DNA of 64,000 nt from Sulfurimonas sp. (GTDB taxonomy: Bacteria > Campylobacterota > Campylobacteria > Campylobacterales > Sulfurimonadaceae): assembly GCA_021732045.1 (NCBI GenBank), contig JAKFWK010000002.1:62001-126000 (forward strand), in the 5' to 3' direction. The position numbers and the translations under genes were made by a program. Positions within the stretch are counted from its first letter, which is position 1; each line of letters starts with the position of its first letter. This document shows positions 16,984 through 26,078 of this stretch, piece by piece. The notes under the pieces are model-generated. The model was not told the DNA's origin. It did not search any database and was given only the letters and a program-made list of their open reading frames with translations.

Positions 16984-18630
16984 TCAGAACTCTTTTAAAT
17001 CGTCCTCATGCAGAGGAAATACATCTTCGGATCTGCTAGATGAAACTCCTCTGCTTTGAGCCATTTTTGCTGGTTTGCGCATAGGAGGAAGCGTTTTAAT
17101 CTCTAAGCTGTGAAGCTGCTTTTTCTTTGGTGCTGACGCTGCAATACCCGTCTCCATTCCAACCATCTTTGCTAAAACACTTACGGTCTCCATCATCGCC
17201 GTAGCTTGTGCATTAAGCTCTTCTGCTGCAGCGGCTGCTTCTTCTGAGTTTGCAGCAACCTGTTGTGTAACTTGGTCAACCTGTCCCATAGCCTGATTTA
17301 TTTGTGCCATACCCTCTGATTGCTCTTTACCTGAAATTGATATCTCACCTATAAGGTCTGATACTTTTTTAGACTGTTCTACAATCTCCTGGAAAGCAGT
17401 ATGAGTCGCAAGAGCGATTTGATTCCCCTCTTTTATTTGACCTACAACTTCTTCGATGATGTCAGAAGTCTCTTTTGCTGCAGACGCTGCACGCTGAGCA
17501 AGATTTCTTACCTCATCGGCAACCACGGCAAAACCTAACCCATGCTCACCTGCGCGAGCTGCTTCAACGGCCGCATTAAGAGCAAGAAGATTGGTTTGGA
17601 AAGCAATCTGATCAATCGTTTTAATAATTCCAGAGATTTTAGCTGCTGATGCTGTGATAGAGTGCATTGAGAGAGAAAGTTGCTCTCCTTTTTCATATCC
17701 TGCTTTTGCTGAGTCATTTGCATTTTTTGCTAAAATATCAGCTTGTCTAGCATTGTCTGTATTTTGAGAGTTGATAGCAGTGCTCTGCTCTAAAGTAGCA
17801 CTTACCTCTTCAACGCTAGAAGCTTGTTGACTTGCCCCTTGCGCCAAAGATGAAGATGACGAAGCTACTTGATCACTTGCAGAAGTGATTTGCATTGCAC
17901 CATCGCGGATTGAACCGACACTTGCGCTAATCGCACGAGTAATAGAGCGAATGATTAACATCGAAAGAGCAGCACCTAAAAACAAAGCGATAGCGACGAT
18001 GATAATCGACAATTTGGCGGCGTTAGCAGATGCTGCAGCTGTATCTTTAACTGTCTTATCTGAACCGTCAATATTGATTTTAGCAATAGCGCCCATACTA
18101 TCCAATGCTGCCTGCCGAGGAACACGGCTTTTTTCAATGAAAACTTTCATCTGCGCGAAATAATTATCTTCCATGGCCGAATCGGTATTATTGGTAAGCG
18201 GGGTGAGAATATTCGCATTAAAATTTAAACTCATCTCTTTCCATTGTTTAAAATTCTCTTCAAATTTTTTCCACTCGATTGCCTCTTCTGGGGTCTGAGG
18301 AAGTGGAGCGTAAATTGCCAATCCATCATCATAGTGTTTGAACCCTTTAGTAATTCGCTCAAGGGCATCCTGAAGTTTTTCCTGTTTTTTCGGATCATCT
18401 CGAAGAGCCCGAACACGGTTTTGCTGAATAATAATTTGATTTATTCCAGTACGCATATCCATAATACCAACAATTGATGGGAGCTTAACAGTACCTATAT
18501 CTTCCACTGAAGCTTGCCACTGCTGTGTACTGTTGTATCCTAAATAACCCAAAACAGTAAGGGCAACCATCATCACCGTTGTCAACAAAATCAACTTGCT
18601 TCTTAATACCATATTTTCTAACCAATTCAT
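16984..18630 (-). CDS. Methyl-accepting chemotaxis protein of the che operon
   Basis: 548 residues, start ATG 18630 with AAGGAG upstream. Helix 1 is at about 11-32, a four-helix-bundle periplasmic sensor at 35-200 (motif [18 protein letters not shown]), helix 2 at 205-228, then HAMP and the signalling hairpin ([35 protein letters not shown]). The tail is flexible and ends in an acidic [11 protein letters not shown], similar to tails through which CheR/CheB/CheD are tethered in other bacteria. Being between cheW and cheA, it is probably the dedicated receptor. Ligand unknown. Confidence 0.95.
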   Translation of the reverse strand: MNWLENMVLRSKLILLTTVMMVALTVLGYLGYNSTQQWQASVEDIGTVKLPSIVGIMDMRTGINQIIIQQNRVRALRDDPKKQEKLQDALERITKGFKHYDDGLAIYAPLPQTPEEAIEWKKFEENFKQWKEMSLNFNANILTPLTNNTDSAMEDNYFAQMKVFIEKSRVPRQAALDSMGAIAKINIDGSDKTVKDTAAASANAAKLSIIIVAIALFLGAALSMLIIRSITRAISASVGSIRDGAMQITSASDQVASSSSSLAQGASQQASSVEEVSATLEQSTAINSQNTDNARQADILAKNANDSAKAGYEKGEQLSLSMHSITASAAKISGIIKTIDQIAFQTNLLALNAAVEAARAGEHGLGFAVVADEVRNLAQRAASAAKETSDIIEEVVGQIKEGNQIALATHTAFQEIVEQSKKVSDLIGEISISGKEQSEGMAQINQAMGQVDQVTQQVAANSEEAAAAAEELNAQATAMMETVSVLAKMVGMETGIAASAPKKKQLHSLEIKTLPPMRKPAKMAQSRGVSSSRSEDVFPLHEDDLKEF

Positions 18631-18631
18631 C

Positions 18632-19129
18632 TTATGCTCCTTCGATTGTTTGTGTTTTTTGTATCTGCTCTAAACTTACCAATTCATCTGCTTCAAAAAG
18701 CTTGAGCACATCTAAGATCATCACGACGCTCTCGCCAATTTGTGCCATTGAGCAGATAAAATCCATATCGATGTTACTGCCAAATTTTGGTGGTTCACTT
18801 AGATGTGACGAGTCAATTGAAGCGACTTCTTCTACGCAATCAACAATAAATCCAATATTTACTTTTTCAACTTCAACAATAATGATTGTTGTGTGCATAT
18901 CCGCTTCTCTAGGCTCCATTGCAAATCGAAGTCTAGTGTCAACAATCGGTATAATAGATCCACGCAAGTTGATCACTCCACGCATAAATGGTGGAGTCTT
19001 TGGAACAAAAGTAACTTTCATCATGGCGATAATCTCTTTAATTCGATCAATACCAATTCCGTATTGCTCATCCCCTAAAAAAAAGGTAAGGTAGCGCTCT
19101 TTTTTTGATAGCATTGTGTTTAATTCCAT
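18632..19129 (-). CDS. cheW: Chemotaxis coupling protein
   Basis: 165 residues forming a CheW fold: [45 protein letters not shown] and the closing SLEQIQK region are all typical. It bridges receptors and the CheA P5 domain. Start ATG 19129 directly follows cheY (4 bases); a second ATG at 19114 is possible. It precedes the receptor by one base. A CheV-type receiver is absent. Confidence 0.96.
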   Translation of the reverse strand: MELNTMLSKKERYLTFFLGDEQYGIGIDRIKEIIAMMKVTFVPKTPPFMRGVINLRGSIIPIVDTRLRFAMEPREADMHTTIIIVEVEKVNIGFIVDCVEEVASIDSSHLSEPPKFGSNIDMDFICSMAQIGESVVMILDVLKLFEADELVSLEQIQKTQTIEGA

Positions 19130-19133
19130 TAAA

Positions 19134-19520
19134 TTATATCCCCAATATCATTTTAAGTGATTTTACAAGTTTTTCATCACTAAATGGCTTAACCATCCAT
19201 CCAGTCACACCAATCTCTTTTCCCATCATCTTTATCTCATTAGAACTTTCTGTTGTTAAGATAATTATAGGCTTGGTTTTGTATCGTTCATCTGCTTTAA
19301 TTGCTCTGGATAAATCTAAACCATTCATTTGTGGCATGTTTACATCACTGATCAGTAAATCAAAATTTTCACTTCCATTTTGAAGTGCCTCTAGTAGTTG
19401 AGCTGGATTCAAGTATGAAATGAATTCTATAGCCCTGCTGCTGATCATCTCCTCTAGCGCCAACTCTGCTGTAGCAATAACAGCCTTGGAGTCATCTACG
19501 ATAATAACTCGTTTTTTCAT
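19134..19520 (-). CDS. cheY: CheY-like single-domain response regulator
   Basis: 128 residues, one receiver domain: acidic pair D9-D10 (IVDDS), phospho-acceptor D59 (LLISDVNMPQMNG), switch Thr89/90 (IILTTES) and K111 (MVKPF). Start ATG 19520 has AAGGAAG about seven bases upstream. It heads the che operon and is presumably the output of this CheA, acting on the flagellar motor or on an alternative target. The latter is possible because Campylobacterota normally have a separate CheY. Confidence 0.93.
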   Translation of the reverse strand: MKKRVIIVDDSKAVIATAELALEEMISSRAIEFISYLNPAQLLEALQNGSENFDLLISDVNMPQMNGLDLSRAIKADERYKTKPIIILTTESSNEIKMMGKEIGVTGWMVKPFSDEKLVKSLKMILGI

Positions 19521-19864
19521 TTATGTTTCTTCCTTTTAACTTTACAAAATATAATATTTTTTAAACACGAGCTAGAGTTTAGCTACTTGTTTCTTAAAAA
19601 ATAATTACTAGATATTGATAAAAAATAATTATAATAGAATTAGAATAATAGAAAATATGTTTTATAAAGTAGATGTTTTTTAATTAGTTGGCTGGATAAA
19701 GCAAATTATTATAAGAACTAATAAGTCTAAGAATATTAATAAGGTATTGGAAATAGTTAAGGAGATAAATAGTTGAGTATGTCAAAATTAATAGCTAAGC
19801 TGTTTTTAGTAAAGACTACATTGCTAAAATAGCTTTTATCTTTCTATCTAGCATTTTTTTGCCA
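19521..19864. other. Intergenic region (344 bases) holding the che operon promoter area
   Basis: Very AT-rich. On the minus strand TATTAT (19551-19556) lies about 30 bases before the cheY start and is the best -10 candidate. I see no sigma-28 or sigma-54 consensus. On the plus strand AAGGAG (19759-19764) precedes a possible 19-codon frame (TTG 19773 to TAG 19832) that runs into a hairpin. No larger gene, tRNA or repeat is seen. Confidence 0.5.
19797..19845. terminator. Possible terminator hairpin downstream of the lipoprotein gene
   Basis: AAGCTGTTTTTAG (19797-19809) pairs imperfectly with CTAAAATAGCTT (19824-19835), and on the plus strand is followed by TTATCTTTCT. Reading on the minus strand it lies 30 bases past the stop of the LEA14-like gene, but the T tract on that side is poor. 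Confidence 0.4.
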
Positions 19865-20434
19865 CTACTTAGTAACCCTTAGACCACTAAAGAGTTCAAA
19901 TTTTTTATTTATCTCTTTTGAGAGGCGAGCTGTCACATCTTCTTTGAAGTTATAATGCTTCTGTACACCCCAGACCTCAACGGCAACCTCCCCCTTAAGG
20001 AAAATTTTTCGCTTTGATTGCACGGCTCCATATAGATAAGTAAGGCTCTCTTTGCTTAGCTCAATACGAAACTCCAATGGAATAATCTTCTCTTTGCCAG
20101 AGATAAAAATAACTTTTTTTGTTGCATCAGCTTTTATTTCACCCTGAGCAACAGAGCTGTTGTTGTCCCCAAGGCTATACTTTAAAGAGTGAAGGATTAT
20201 ATCACTATGCCATCTGTTTGTAATTTTTACATCAGTTGCAATCTTGATACCATCTTTTTTTCCTGTAGGACCAATGAGAGCTAGGAACCCTAGTAAAATA
20301 TCATTTCCAGAGCTCTCAAGTCGTACATCGCCAGCTTGTTCTATAAAAATATCTTTCCCCATTTTTGGAGCGCACCCCACAAAGATGGATGCAAGAAGCA
20401 AGAGAACTGTAAGTTGTTTCATCTTTTTTTTCAC
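19865..20434 (-). CDS. Lipoprotein with LEA14-like domain
   Basis: 189 residues. A signal peptide with lipobox IFVGC directs lipidation and probably outer- or inner-membrane anchoring. The mature domain, with VKITNRWHSDIILHSLKYSL and a later ISGKEKIIPLEFRIELSKE, resembles the beta-sandwich LEA14/WHy fold, although I hold this only moderately. Start GTG 20434 has AAAAAGG, overlapping the previous stop, nine bases upstream; an ATG 12 bases further in is the alternative. Co-transcribed with the M42 peptidase, 6 bases apart. Function unknown. Confidence 0.75.
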   Translation of the reverse strand: MKKKMKQLTVLLLLASIFVGCAPKMGKDIFIEQAGDVRLESSGNDILLGFLALIGPTGKKDGIKIATDVKITNRWHSDIILHSLKYSLGDNNSSVAQGEIKADATKKVIFISGKEKIIPLEFRIELSKESLTYLYGAVQSKRKIFLKGEVAVEVWGVQKHYNFKEDVTARLSKEINKKFELFSGLRVTK

Positions 20435-20440
20435 AATAAT

Positions 20441-21523
20441 CTACCTTTTTTTGCCAATATACATCTCCAGCAACAGATTAAGAATACTAAAGAGTGATTT
20501 GTCTAAAACTGTTTCAGAAGTTGTATGATAGCCAGTTGTTGGGATTTGTAGTGTTGTGCCTTGTATTTCTGCGCCACTCGCAACTATCAGTCTTCCTAGC
20601 TCCGTTCTTCCTAGTGAAACTGGGTTTAACCCCTGTTCTTGAAGTTTTTTATTTTTCTCTCTAATATAGGAGTCTTTAAAACTATACATAATTTTATATT
20701 TTTTGCAAAGTCTTTCTATCTCACCTGTTAATGGTGAGTTAAACTCAGCGCTTGCATCTCCATGGCGAAGCACTACATCTTGCATTTGGGCCTTTTGGCG
20801 ATCTGGATATGGACTTGTGTCTAAAACCAACAATCTATCACTGGTTATGCCCCAACGACGAAAATGTTCTAGCAGAAAACGCCAACTCTTCCCAGACTCC
20901 TCTTGCGCCGTAAAAAATGCCAATCCTTTGTACCCTTTTTGGTACATATAGAGAATTATTGCGGCACTTACGACATTATCAAGCTGTGCACTAAAGAGTC
21001 CATCTTCATGTTTTAAAGTGTCAACAAAGGCAACCGGAGTTCCAGCTATGAGATGCTCTAGTCCTTTAACTTCAAAAACAAGATTTTTTCTTCGCTCACA
21101 AATATAAGCGTTATCAATTATTCCCAAACCAAGATAACTCCCAGACCATGGCTCATAAGCTTGAACAACTTGATTTTTAAATCTCTCTGCAATGTTCATA
21201 AATGTCTGCTCAGAAAATGAATCGCCCGTCAAATCTCCACGGTTTTGTGCCAAAAAAGCAGCATACTGAAACTCATTTGGACCCGTACAGATAAGTCCAT
21301 GCCTGTCAATATGCGCAGAAATCATTCCTCTCTCAGGTTCACTTCCCTCGGCCACTAAAAGCCCTTCATATAGAGTTGTTTTTATCCCAAGTTCATCCAA
21401 CTCCCTCTTTAGTGAGAGAAAAAATGGATGCTCTGCCCCAACAACCGATGGTTTACGAATAAGATGTTTAAGGATGTCTATAAAATCTTGATAATTTTTT
21501 TGCATATAATCTTTCTTATCCAT
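20441..21523 (-). CDS. M42-type metallo-aminopeptidase / cellulase-M homologue
   Basis: 360 residues without signal peptide. Two-metal peptidase motifs are visible: the first ligand in SAHIDRHG, the bridging Asp in SAQLDNVVSA, the catalytic Glu pair TAQEESG, an Asp in VLDTSPYPD, and the late His in PTTGYHTTSE. Family members remove N-terminal residues from peptides, usually as large cytoplasmic tetrahedral complexes. First gene of a two-gene operon with the lipoprotein, divergent from the gene at 21720. Confidence 0.85.
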   Translation of the reverse strand: MDKKDYMQKNYQDFIDILKHLIRKPSVVGAEHPFFLSLKRELDELGIKTTLYEGLLVAEGSEPERGMISAHIDRHGLICTGPNEFQYAAFLAQNRGDLTGDSFSEQTFMNIAERFKNQVVQAYEPWSGSYLGLGIIDNAYICERRKNLVFEVKGLEHLIAGTPVAFVDTLKHEDGLFSAQLDNVVSAAIILYMYQKGYKGLAFFTAQEESGKSWRFLLEHFRRWGITSDRLLVLDTSPYPDRQKAQMQDVVLRHGDASAEFNSPLTGEIERLCKKYKIMYSFKDSYIREKNKKLQEQGLNPVSLGRTELGRLIVASGAEIQGTTLQIPTTGYHTTSETVLDKSLFSILNLLLEMYIGKKR

Positions 21524-21658
21524 TATGCTAAAACTTCTTTGATTGTGCGAAAATTAGCTGGATTTCCTACTTGTAAAGTTGTAAAAATTATATATGATTA
21601 ACTATGTAATTAACTTTAAAGCGTTTTTAAATCATAGAGTTTGGCATTATAAGTTTGG

Positions 21659-21664
21659 TATAAT
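21659..21664 (+). promoter_or_regulatory. -10 element upstream of the protease-pair operon
   Basis: A consensus TATAAT in TTGGTATAATG. Transcription would begin near 21671, which rules out an in-frame start at 21594 and supports ATG 21720. Confidence 0.5.
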
Positions 21665-21719
21665 GATAGCCACAAACCTCACTATTTTTTGTGAGCAACA
21701 ATTCATAAAAAGTAGACAT

Positions 21720-23033
21720 ATGAGCTGGTTAAATTTTTTTGATACAAAAGTAGAACAAAAACATAAATTTGGAAGAGCGCTTGATTCGAGTCTTGCGGAA
21801 AATGAAGAGGAACTGTTTAACCAATCTAGCGAAGCGTTTGAGCAAAAAGAGATATTAAAGGCTTATAATCTCTACCTCAAAACCATTGAGAATTTTCACA
21901 ATGGTCTCTCAAACCATAATATAACCGTCTCTCAAAGTGAGGATGAACTAAATTTTGAGATATTTCAAGGAAGTGCTAAAGTTAGCGGTAAAATCACAAA
22001 TGAGCAACTTTATGCGGAGTCTATTATCACAAAAAAATTATCTGCGAGTGTTGCACTAAAGAGATATGTTTTAGAAAAAAACTATCAAATGACTTATGCT
22101 TATTATTTTAGTGATGAGGAGTATATCAAGCTAAAGATATCTCATGATAACACAAAAATGACTCCGCAAAAAGTTTTTTACTCTCTAAGAGAACTTGCCG
22201 TAAATGCCGATTTTGACAAAGGTTATATAAACTCTATATTTAAAGATACAAAAGTAGAAGATACCTCGCATCTAAAACCGTTAGAGAGCAGTGAACTAAA
22301 GATAAAATATGATTTTATGCACAAATGGATTACTCAAATTGAGGATAAAATATTGACATATCCATCAAATGATAACTCTGCAATGCAATCTTTTACCCTG
22401 CTATATCTACTTTTTAAAATAGACTATCTCATAACTCCAAAATATGATATATATCAAAAAATAAGTGAAAAAATAGAGGAGTATTTTAGTGATGAAAATA
22501 TCTTGGTTGAGGCAAAAAACGAGGAGTTAAGGGAGTATATAGAAAAACTAAAAGAGATGGATTTTGAGGAGTTTGGATCAAATTTTTATTATGCACAATA
22601 CTCGTTTAACCAATCAGACAGAGCATCACAAGAGGAGATAGAATCTTTTATAAATGAATCACTTGTAAAAATAAGATGGTACAAAACCAACAGATACAAT
22701 CTTGTGATTCCAATCATTTATGAGTATATTGCTCTTTATATTCTCTATATCTACAACCTGCATCCAGTTACAAGAAAGTTGCTCCATATCTTAGTTGAGA
22801 TACAAAATCCATCCTATTTTAAGGAGATAGGATACGCTACGCTTTACGATGAAAATGGCTCTGCTTTTTCAAAAAGAGCCATCACTTCAAGGATAGAAGA
22901 TGCTATTTCGCCATATCAGGAAAACTTTAAATTACTAAAACCATTTGGTGATAAACTCAACTACACTTCACTAAATGAGTTTAGCAACAGCTTTTATCTT
23001 CAACTAAAAAATCTTAATTTTCAAGAGATATAG
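21720..23033 (+). CDS. Uncharacterised protein paired with a cytoplasmic serine protease
   Basis: 437 residues from ATG 21720 (MSWLNFFDTKVEQKHKFG), chosen because it lies downstream of the TATAAT promoter. Residues of about 25-170 alternate strands and helices in a pattern like the YbjN/secretion-chaperone fold (LNFEIFQGSAKVSGKI, then YAYYFSDEEYIKLKIS). The second half is helical, with ENILVEAKNEELREYIEKLKE and a hydrophobic patch YEYIALYILYIY. No catalytic motif, signal peptide or metal site is seen. It ends two bases before the protease start, so they are one operon. The link to the protease is the main functional clue. Confidence 0.75.
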   Translation: MSWLNFFDTKVEQKHKFGRALDSSLAENEEELFNQSSEAFEQKEILKAYNLYLKTIENFHNGLSNHNITVSQSEDELNFEIFQGSAKVSGKITNEQLYAESIITKKLSASVALKRYVLEKNYQMTYAYYFSDEEYIKLKISHDNTKMTPQKVFYSLRELAVNADFDKGYINSIFKDTKVEDTSHLKPLESSELKIKYDFMHKWITQIEDKILTYPSNDNSAMQSFTLLYLLFKIDYLITPKYDIYQKISEKIEEYFSDENILVEAKNEELREYIEKLKEMDFEEFGSNFYYAQYSFNQSDRASQEEIESFINESLVKIRWYKTNRYNLVIPIIYEYIALYILYIYNLHPVTRKLLHILVEIQNPSYFKEIGYATLYDENGSAFSKRAITSRIEDAISPYQENFKLLKPFGDKLNYTSLNEFSNSFYLQLKNLNFQEI

Positions 23034-23035
23034 CC

Positions 23036-24121
23036 ATGAACACTCAAACTATTTTAGAAACTTACATAGACAACATCATCCAAGTTATGACCCCTTATGG
23101 CACTGGAAGTGGCTTTATAATTGATGATTTAATTATCACAAACTCACATGTTGCATCTGGACTAAAAGAGGTTGTGATAAGCTCAAAAACTATAAAAAGA
23201 GCTATTGCAAAAGTGGTTTACGATGACCCATATTTTGATTTGGCATTTCTTAGCATCAAGCTTGAAGCGACCAAAAATCCGCTAAAACTCTCTAGTAAAA
23301 GTGTTGAAGATGGTGACACAACAATAGCAATCGGACATCCTTATGGGCTAAACTACACAGCCACAGAGGGGATTGTCTCAAAAGCAATGAGAGTTCAGGG
23401 AGAGCTGGAGTACATCCAGATAGATGCTGCCATAAATCCTGGAAATAGCGGTGGACCTCTCTTAAATATTGATGCAGAGGTGATTGGAGTAAATACTTTT
23501 ATTATACAAAACTCCAACAATTTAGGTTTTGCTCTTCCATATTACTATATCGATGAAGCTCTAAAGAGTTACAAAGCGCTAAAAAAAGAGAACATTATCA
23601 GATGTATATCTTGTAAAAACTTGATTGATGAGTTGGAGATAAAAGAGGATTATTGCCCAAAATGCGGGACAAAACTAGAGGTTGCAAAGCAGAGGCGAAA
23701 AGGTTATAACCCTCCAAGAACAACAAAACTAATTGAAGATATTTTAGCCATGCTTGAAGTAAATGTAACTTTAGCGAGAAGGTCCCAAGCATCATGGAGA
23801 GTTGAGTATGATGACACAAGATGTGATATAAACTACTACGACAACGGCGTTATCATTGGCGATTCTAAGCTCTGCACCATACCAAAGGATAAAATTTCAG
23901 ATATATATGATTATCTACTTGATATAAATGGAGAGTTTTCATACCTAAGATTTTCGATAAACGAAAACTTTGTTTACTTATCTTACATCATCGTTGACTC
24001 GTCACTGACGCTAGAAGAGGGGAAAACAGCGTTCGCAAAACTATTTGATAACTCGATTAAATATAGTGATATTTTGATAAACAGATTTAACGCCATAAAA
24101 CATAAAAAAGAAGAGGATTAA
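23036..24121 (+). CDS. Cytoplasmic trypsin-like serine protease with zinc ribbon and YbjN-like tail
   Basis: 361 residues. Residues 1-185 are a DegP/trypsin-type domain with His in ITNSHVASG, Asp in YFDLAFLSI and Ser in NPGNSGGPLL. There is no signal peptide or PDZ domain, so it should stay in the cytoplasm, unlike the DegP family. A zinc ribbon follows (CISCKNL and CPKCGTKL, about residues 190-220). The last 130 residues (YLRFSINENFVYLSYIIVDS, then an acidic-helical end) look like a YbjN-type fold. Substrate and trigger are unknown. Operon with the preceding gene, and probably with the M3 peptidase four bases downstream. Confidence 0.85.
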   Translation: MNTQTILETYIDNIIQVMTPYGTGSGFIIDDLIITNSHVASGLKEVVISSKTIKRAIAKVVYDDPYFDLAFLSIKLEATKNPLKLSSKSVEDGDTTIAIGHPYGLNYTATEGIVSKAMRVQGELEYIQIDAAINPGNSGGPLLNIDAEVIGVNTFIIQNSNNLGFALPYYYIDEALKSYKALKKENIIRCISCKNLIDELEIKEDYCPKCGTKLEVAKQRRKGYNPPRTTKLIEDILAMLEVNVTLARRSQASWRVEYDDTRCDINYYDNGVIIGDSKLCTIPKDKISDIYDYLLDINGEFSYLRFSINENFVYLSYIIVDSSLTLEEGKTAFAKLFDNSIKYSDILINRFNAIKHKKEED

Positions 24122-24125
24122 AAAA

Positions 24126-26078
24126 ATGAGTAAATTTATAGAGTTGAACCTAGACTTGGCAAATTTCATAACAAAGCTAGAGGGTATAACGAAACAGAAC
24201 AACGAAAAGATAGAAGAGCTTTTAGGACTAGATGACAAAACTTACGCCAATTTCGTAAAACCGCTAGAGATGATGGATGAGTATTTGGGACATTTTTTTA
24301 CACCATTGTCACATATAAATTCCGTTTGCAACACTAAAGAGACACAAGAAGTTTACTCGAACTCTCTACCAATCATAACTGAGTATTCCACAAAAATTTC
24401 ACAAAATATAGAGATATACAAAGCGTACAAAACCATCCAAGAGAGACAAAACAAAAGCCTAAACTATGAGCAAAAAAGGGTTTTAGAGTTAAATATTTTA
24501 AACTTTGAGTTAAGCGGAGCGCATCTAGATGATGCCACAAAAGAGAGACTTCAAGAGATAAACCTAAGAGAGAGCGAACTCTCAAACGACTTTTCTCAAA
24601 ATGTACTAGATGCAACAAACGCCTACGAGTATATCATTACGGACGAGAAAGACATAGATGGCATACCAAAGAGTGATCTGGAGAGTGCAAAATTTGAGGA
24701 TGATGGGGTTATAAAATATAAATTCACCCTGCAGATGCCGTCCTACATAGCTTATATGACTTATGGCAAAAACAGAGAAATCAGAGAAGCGCTCTACAAA
24801 GCATATACCACAAGAGCGCCTCAAAATGCCAAAATAATAGATGAGATTCTTCTACTTAAAAATGAGATGAGCAATCTTTTGGGCTTTGGGGATTATGCTG
24901 AATATTCACTAAAGAGCAAAATGGCTAAAACGAAAGAGGATGTAATTGACTTTCTAGAAACACTTGTAACAAAATCAAAAGCTCAAGCCGTAAAAGAGCT
25001 AGACGAGGTTGCAAAACTCTCAGACAGACCGCTGGAGAGTTTTGATAGCGCGTTTTATAGCGAGATTTTAAAAAAAGAGAAATATGAGTTTGATGAAGAG
25101 CTGTTTCGTCCATATTTTGAGCAAAAAAGCGTTGTGGTTGGTATGTTTAACTTTTTGGATAAGCTTTTTGGAATTAAGTTTGAAAAGGTTAATGAACTGC
25201 TTTGGGATGAAAAAGCAACCGCCTATAATCTATATTTAAAAAATGAATTAAGAGCAAAACTCTATCTGGATTTAGAGTCACGAAAAGGAAAAAAAGGTGG
25301 CGCTTGGATGCACAACATTCAAACTCACTGCACAAACGAGAGTGGCGAAGAACAGCTAGCATCAGCATATATAGTTTGCAATTTTCCACCCTCAAGCAAA
25401 GAAAATCCATCACTATTAAGACATGATGATGTTGTAACACTTTTTCATGAGATGGGACATACAATCCATCATCTTCTAAGTAGAGTAAACGAGAGTGGTG
25501 TAAGTGGAGTAAATGGCGTTGAGTGGGATGCAGTTGAGTTTCCATCGCAATTTTTAGAAAACTTTGCTTACGAACCAAGCGTGTTAAAGCTTTTTGCTAT
25601 GCACTATGAAAGCAAAGAGATTATCCCAGATGAAATGATTGAAAAATTGGTTCGTAGTAAAAATTTTCTCTCAGCATCTTCAATGTTAAGACAGCTTGAG
25701 TTCTCTATCTTTGATTTTAAGCTTCACTCAAAACTTTACCAAGGCGACGAGATTCAAGAGTTGCTAAACAGCATCAGAGAAGAGACTTCCATAATAAAAG
25801 CACCTAGCTATAACAAGTTCCAAAATGGATTCTCACACATCTTTGCTGGCGGATATGCTGCTGGATATTATAGTTATAAATGGGCAGAGGTTTTGAGTGC
25901 TGATGCGTTTTTTAGTGTTGTCGACGAGGGTATATTTAACTCAACAACAGCAAAAAAATATTTAGAATTTATTTTAAATTGTGGCGGGGCAAAAAGCATG
26001 GGTGAGCTATTTGTAGATATGATGGGACGAAAACCAAATCCCGATAGTCTGCTTAGATTAAACGGTATAAACCTGTGA
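24126..26078 (+). CDS. M3-family oligopeptidase (oligopeptidase A-like)
   Basis: 650 residues, cytoplasmic. The zinc site is the HEMGHTIHHLL motif (HExxH) with the family's downstream Glu in SQFLENFAYEP, and the C-terminal FQNGFSHIFAGGYAAGYYSY is typical of PrlC/oligopeptidase A. It cleaves short peptides, including those released from signal sequences and from other proteases, so a place after the serine protease makes sense. GAGGA lies seven to eight bases before the ATG. It overlaps the next gene by four bases. Confidence 0.93.
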   Translation: MSKFIELNLDLANFITKLEGITKQNNEKIEELLGLDDKTYANFVKPLEMMDEYLGHFFTPLSHINSVCNTKETQEVYSNSLPIITEYSTKISQNIEIYKAYKTIQERQNKSLNYEQKRVLELNILNFELSGAHLDDATKERLQEINLRESELSNDFSQNVLDATNAYEYIITDEKDIDGIPKSDLESAKFEDDGVIKYKFTLQMPSYIAYMTYGKNREIREALYKAYTTRAPQNAKIIDEILLLKNEMSNLLGFGDYAEYSLKSKMAKTKEDVIDFLETLVTKSKAQAVKELDEVAKLSDRPLESFDSAFYSEILKKEKYEFDEELFRPYFEQKSVVVGMFNFLDKLFGIKFEKVNELLWDEKATAYNLYLKNELRAKLYLDLESRKGKKGGAWMHNIQTHCTNESGEEQLASAYIVCNFPPSSKENPSLLRHDDVVTLFHEMGHTIHHLLSRVNESGVSGVNGVEWDAVEFPSQFLENFAYEPSVLKLFAMHYESKEIIPDEMIEKLVRSKNFLSASSMLRQLEFSIFDFKLHSKLYQGDEIQELLNSIREETSIIKAPSYNKFQNGFSHIFAGGYAAGYYSYKWAEVLSADAFFSVVDEGIFNSTTAKKYLEFILNCGGAKSMGELFVDMMGRKPNPDSLLRLNGINL

